In this document: piece after piece, positions 6,136-6,813 of the stretch | Layout: the number at the start of each line of letters is the position of its first letter | Numbering within the stretch: position 1 is the stretch's first letter | Assembly (NCBI GenBank): GCA_021783685.1 | Contig: JAJXTQ010000106.1 | Span: 1 to 6,813, forward strand | DNA: 6,813 nucleotides | Direction of reading: 5' to 3' | DNA from: Pseudomonadota bacterium | Lineage (GTDB): Bacteria > Pseudomonadota > Gammaproteobacteria > UBA5335 | The notes under the pieces: generated by a model | Databases searched by the model: none | Told to the model about the DNA's origin: nothing | Seen by the model: only the letters and a program-made list of their open reading frames with translations | Translations under genes and position numbers: made by a program

Positions 6136-6155
<20 letters not shown>
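5517..6155 (+). CDS. trpF: phosphoribosylanthranilate isomerase
   Basis: Catalyses the Amadori rearrangement of phosphoribosylanthranilate to CdRP, the third step of tryptophan synthesis after anthranilate, in the cytoplasm. It is a 212-residue (beta/alpha)8 barrel of normal family length. [13 protein letters not shown] (residues 6-18) holds the catalytic base Cys10, and the general acid is Asp130 in [21 protein letters not shown] (127-147), whose glycine-rich loop is typical. Other family blocks are [14 protein letters not shown] (28-41), VVGLFLD (59-65), LLQFHG (82-87), [16 protein letters not shown] and [15 protein letters not shown], the last two being phosphate-binding loops. It starts with GTG, supported by GGGAG 6 nt upstream. 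Its last 20 bases overlap trpB, so translation is coupled. It stands 24 bp after the acyltransferase gene. It is a single-function TrpF, not fused to TrpC. Confidence 0.97.
6122..6126 (+). promoter_or_regulatory. ribosome binding site of trpB (GGAGG) inside the end of trpF
   Basis: GGAGG lies 9 nt before GTG 6136 and 15 nt before ATG 6142. Spacing therefore favours the GTG as the trpB start, while codon preference favours the ATG; the choice adds or drops two residues (Met-Pro). Confidence 0.6.

Positions 6156-6813
<658 letters not shown>

Overview
This is a compact, GC-rich stretch of bacterial chromosome carrying nine genes or gene parts and almost no spare DNA. The gene types (an AroF-like class I DAHP synthase, DusA, an LpxL-superfamily acyltransferase and a trpF-trpB pair) suggest a GC-rich Gram-negative proteobacterium, probably gammaproteobacterial. 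That placement is inference from protein character, since there is no rRNA in the window. No tRNA, rRNA, CRISPR array, insertion sequence, integrase or phage gene was seen.

Layout. Positions 1-424 (+) hold the C-terminal 140 residues of a UDP-glucuronate 4-epimerase-type sugar epimerase that begins outside the window. It converges on a minus-strand pair read right to left: an endonuclease/exonuclease/phosphatase (EEP) protein (1772-999), then apt (990-479) 8 bp later. The apt reading frame is broken by an apparent one-base deletion near 584-588. The 54 bp between the epimerase and apt contain two tandem 19-bp copies that can each form a short hairpin. A 130-bp divergent region (1773-1902) separates the EEP gene from aroF (1903-2997, +). 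All later genes are on the plus strand: a thioredoxin-type glutathione peroxidase homologue (3040-3528), dusA (3605-4594), a divergent LpxL-like acyltransferase (4605-5492), trpF (5517-6155) and the N-terminal part of trpB (6136 to the window end).

How the genes work together. AroF feeds carbon into the shikimate pathway. TrpF and TrpB carry out a middle and a final step of tryptophan synthesis, and trpF and trpB overlap, so they are translationally linked. The acyltransferase and sugar epimerase point to cell-envelope lipid and surface-polysaccharide synthesis. Apt, DusA and the peroxidase are housekeeping salvage, tRNA-modification and peroxide-defence functions. I see no clear undescribed multi-gene system. 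The points most worth checking are the broken apt frame, the altered HX4(D/E) motif of the acyltransferase, the tandem hairpins between convergent genes, and the possible leaderless dusA transcript.
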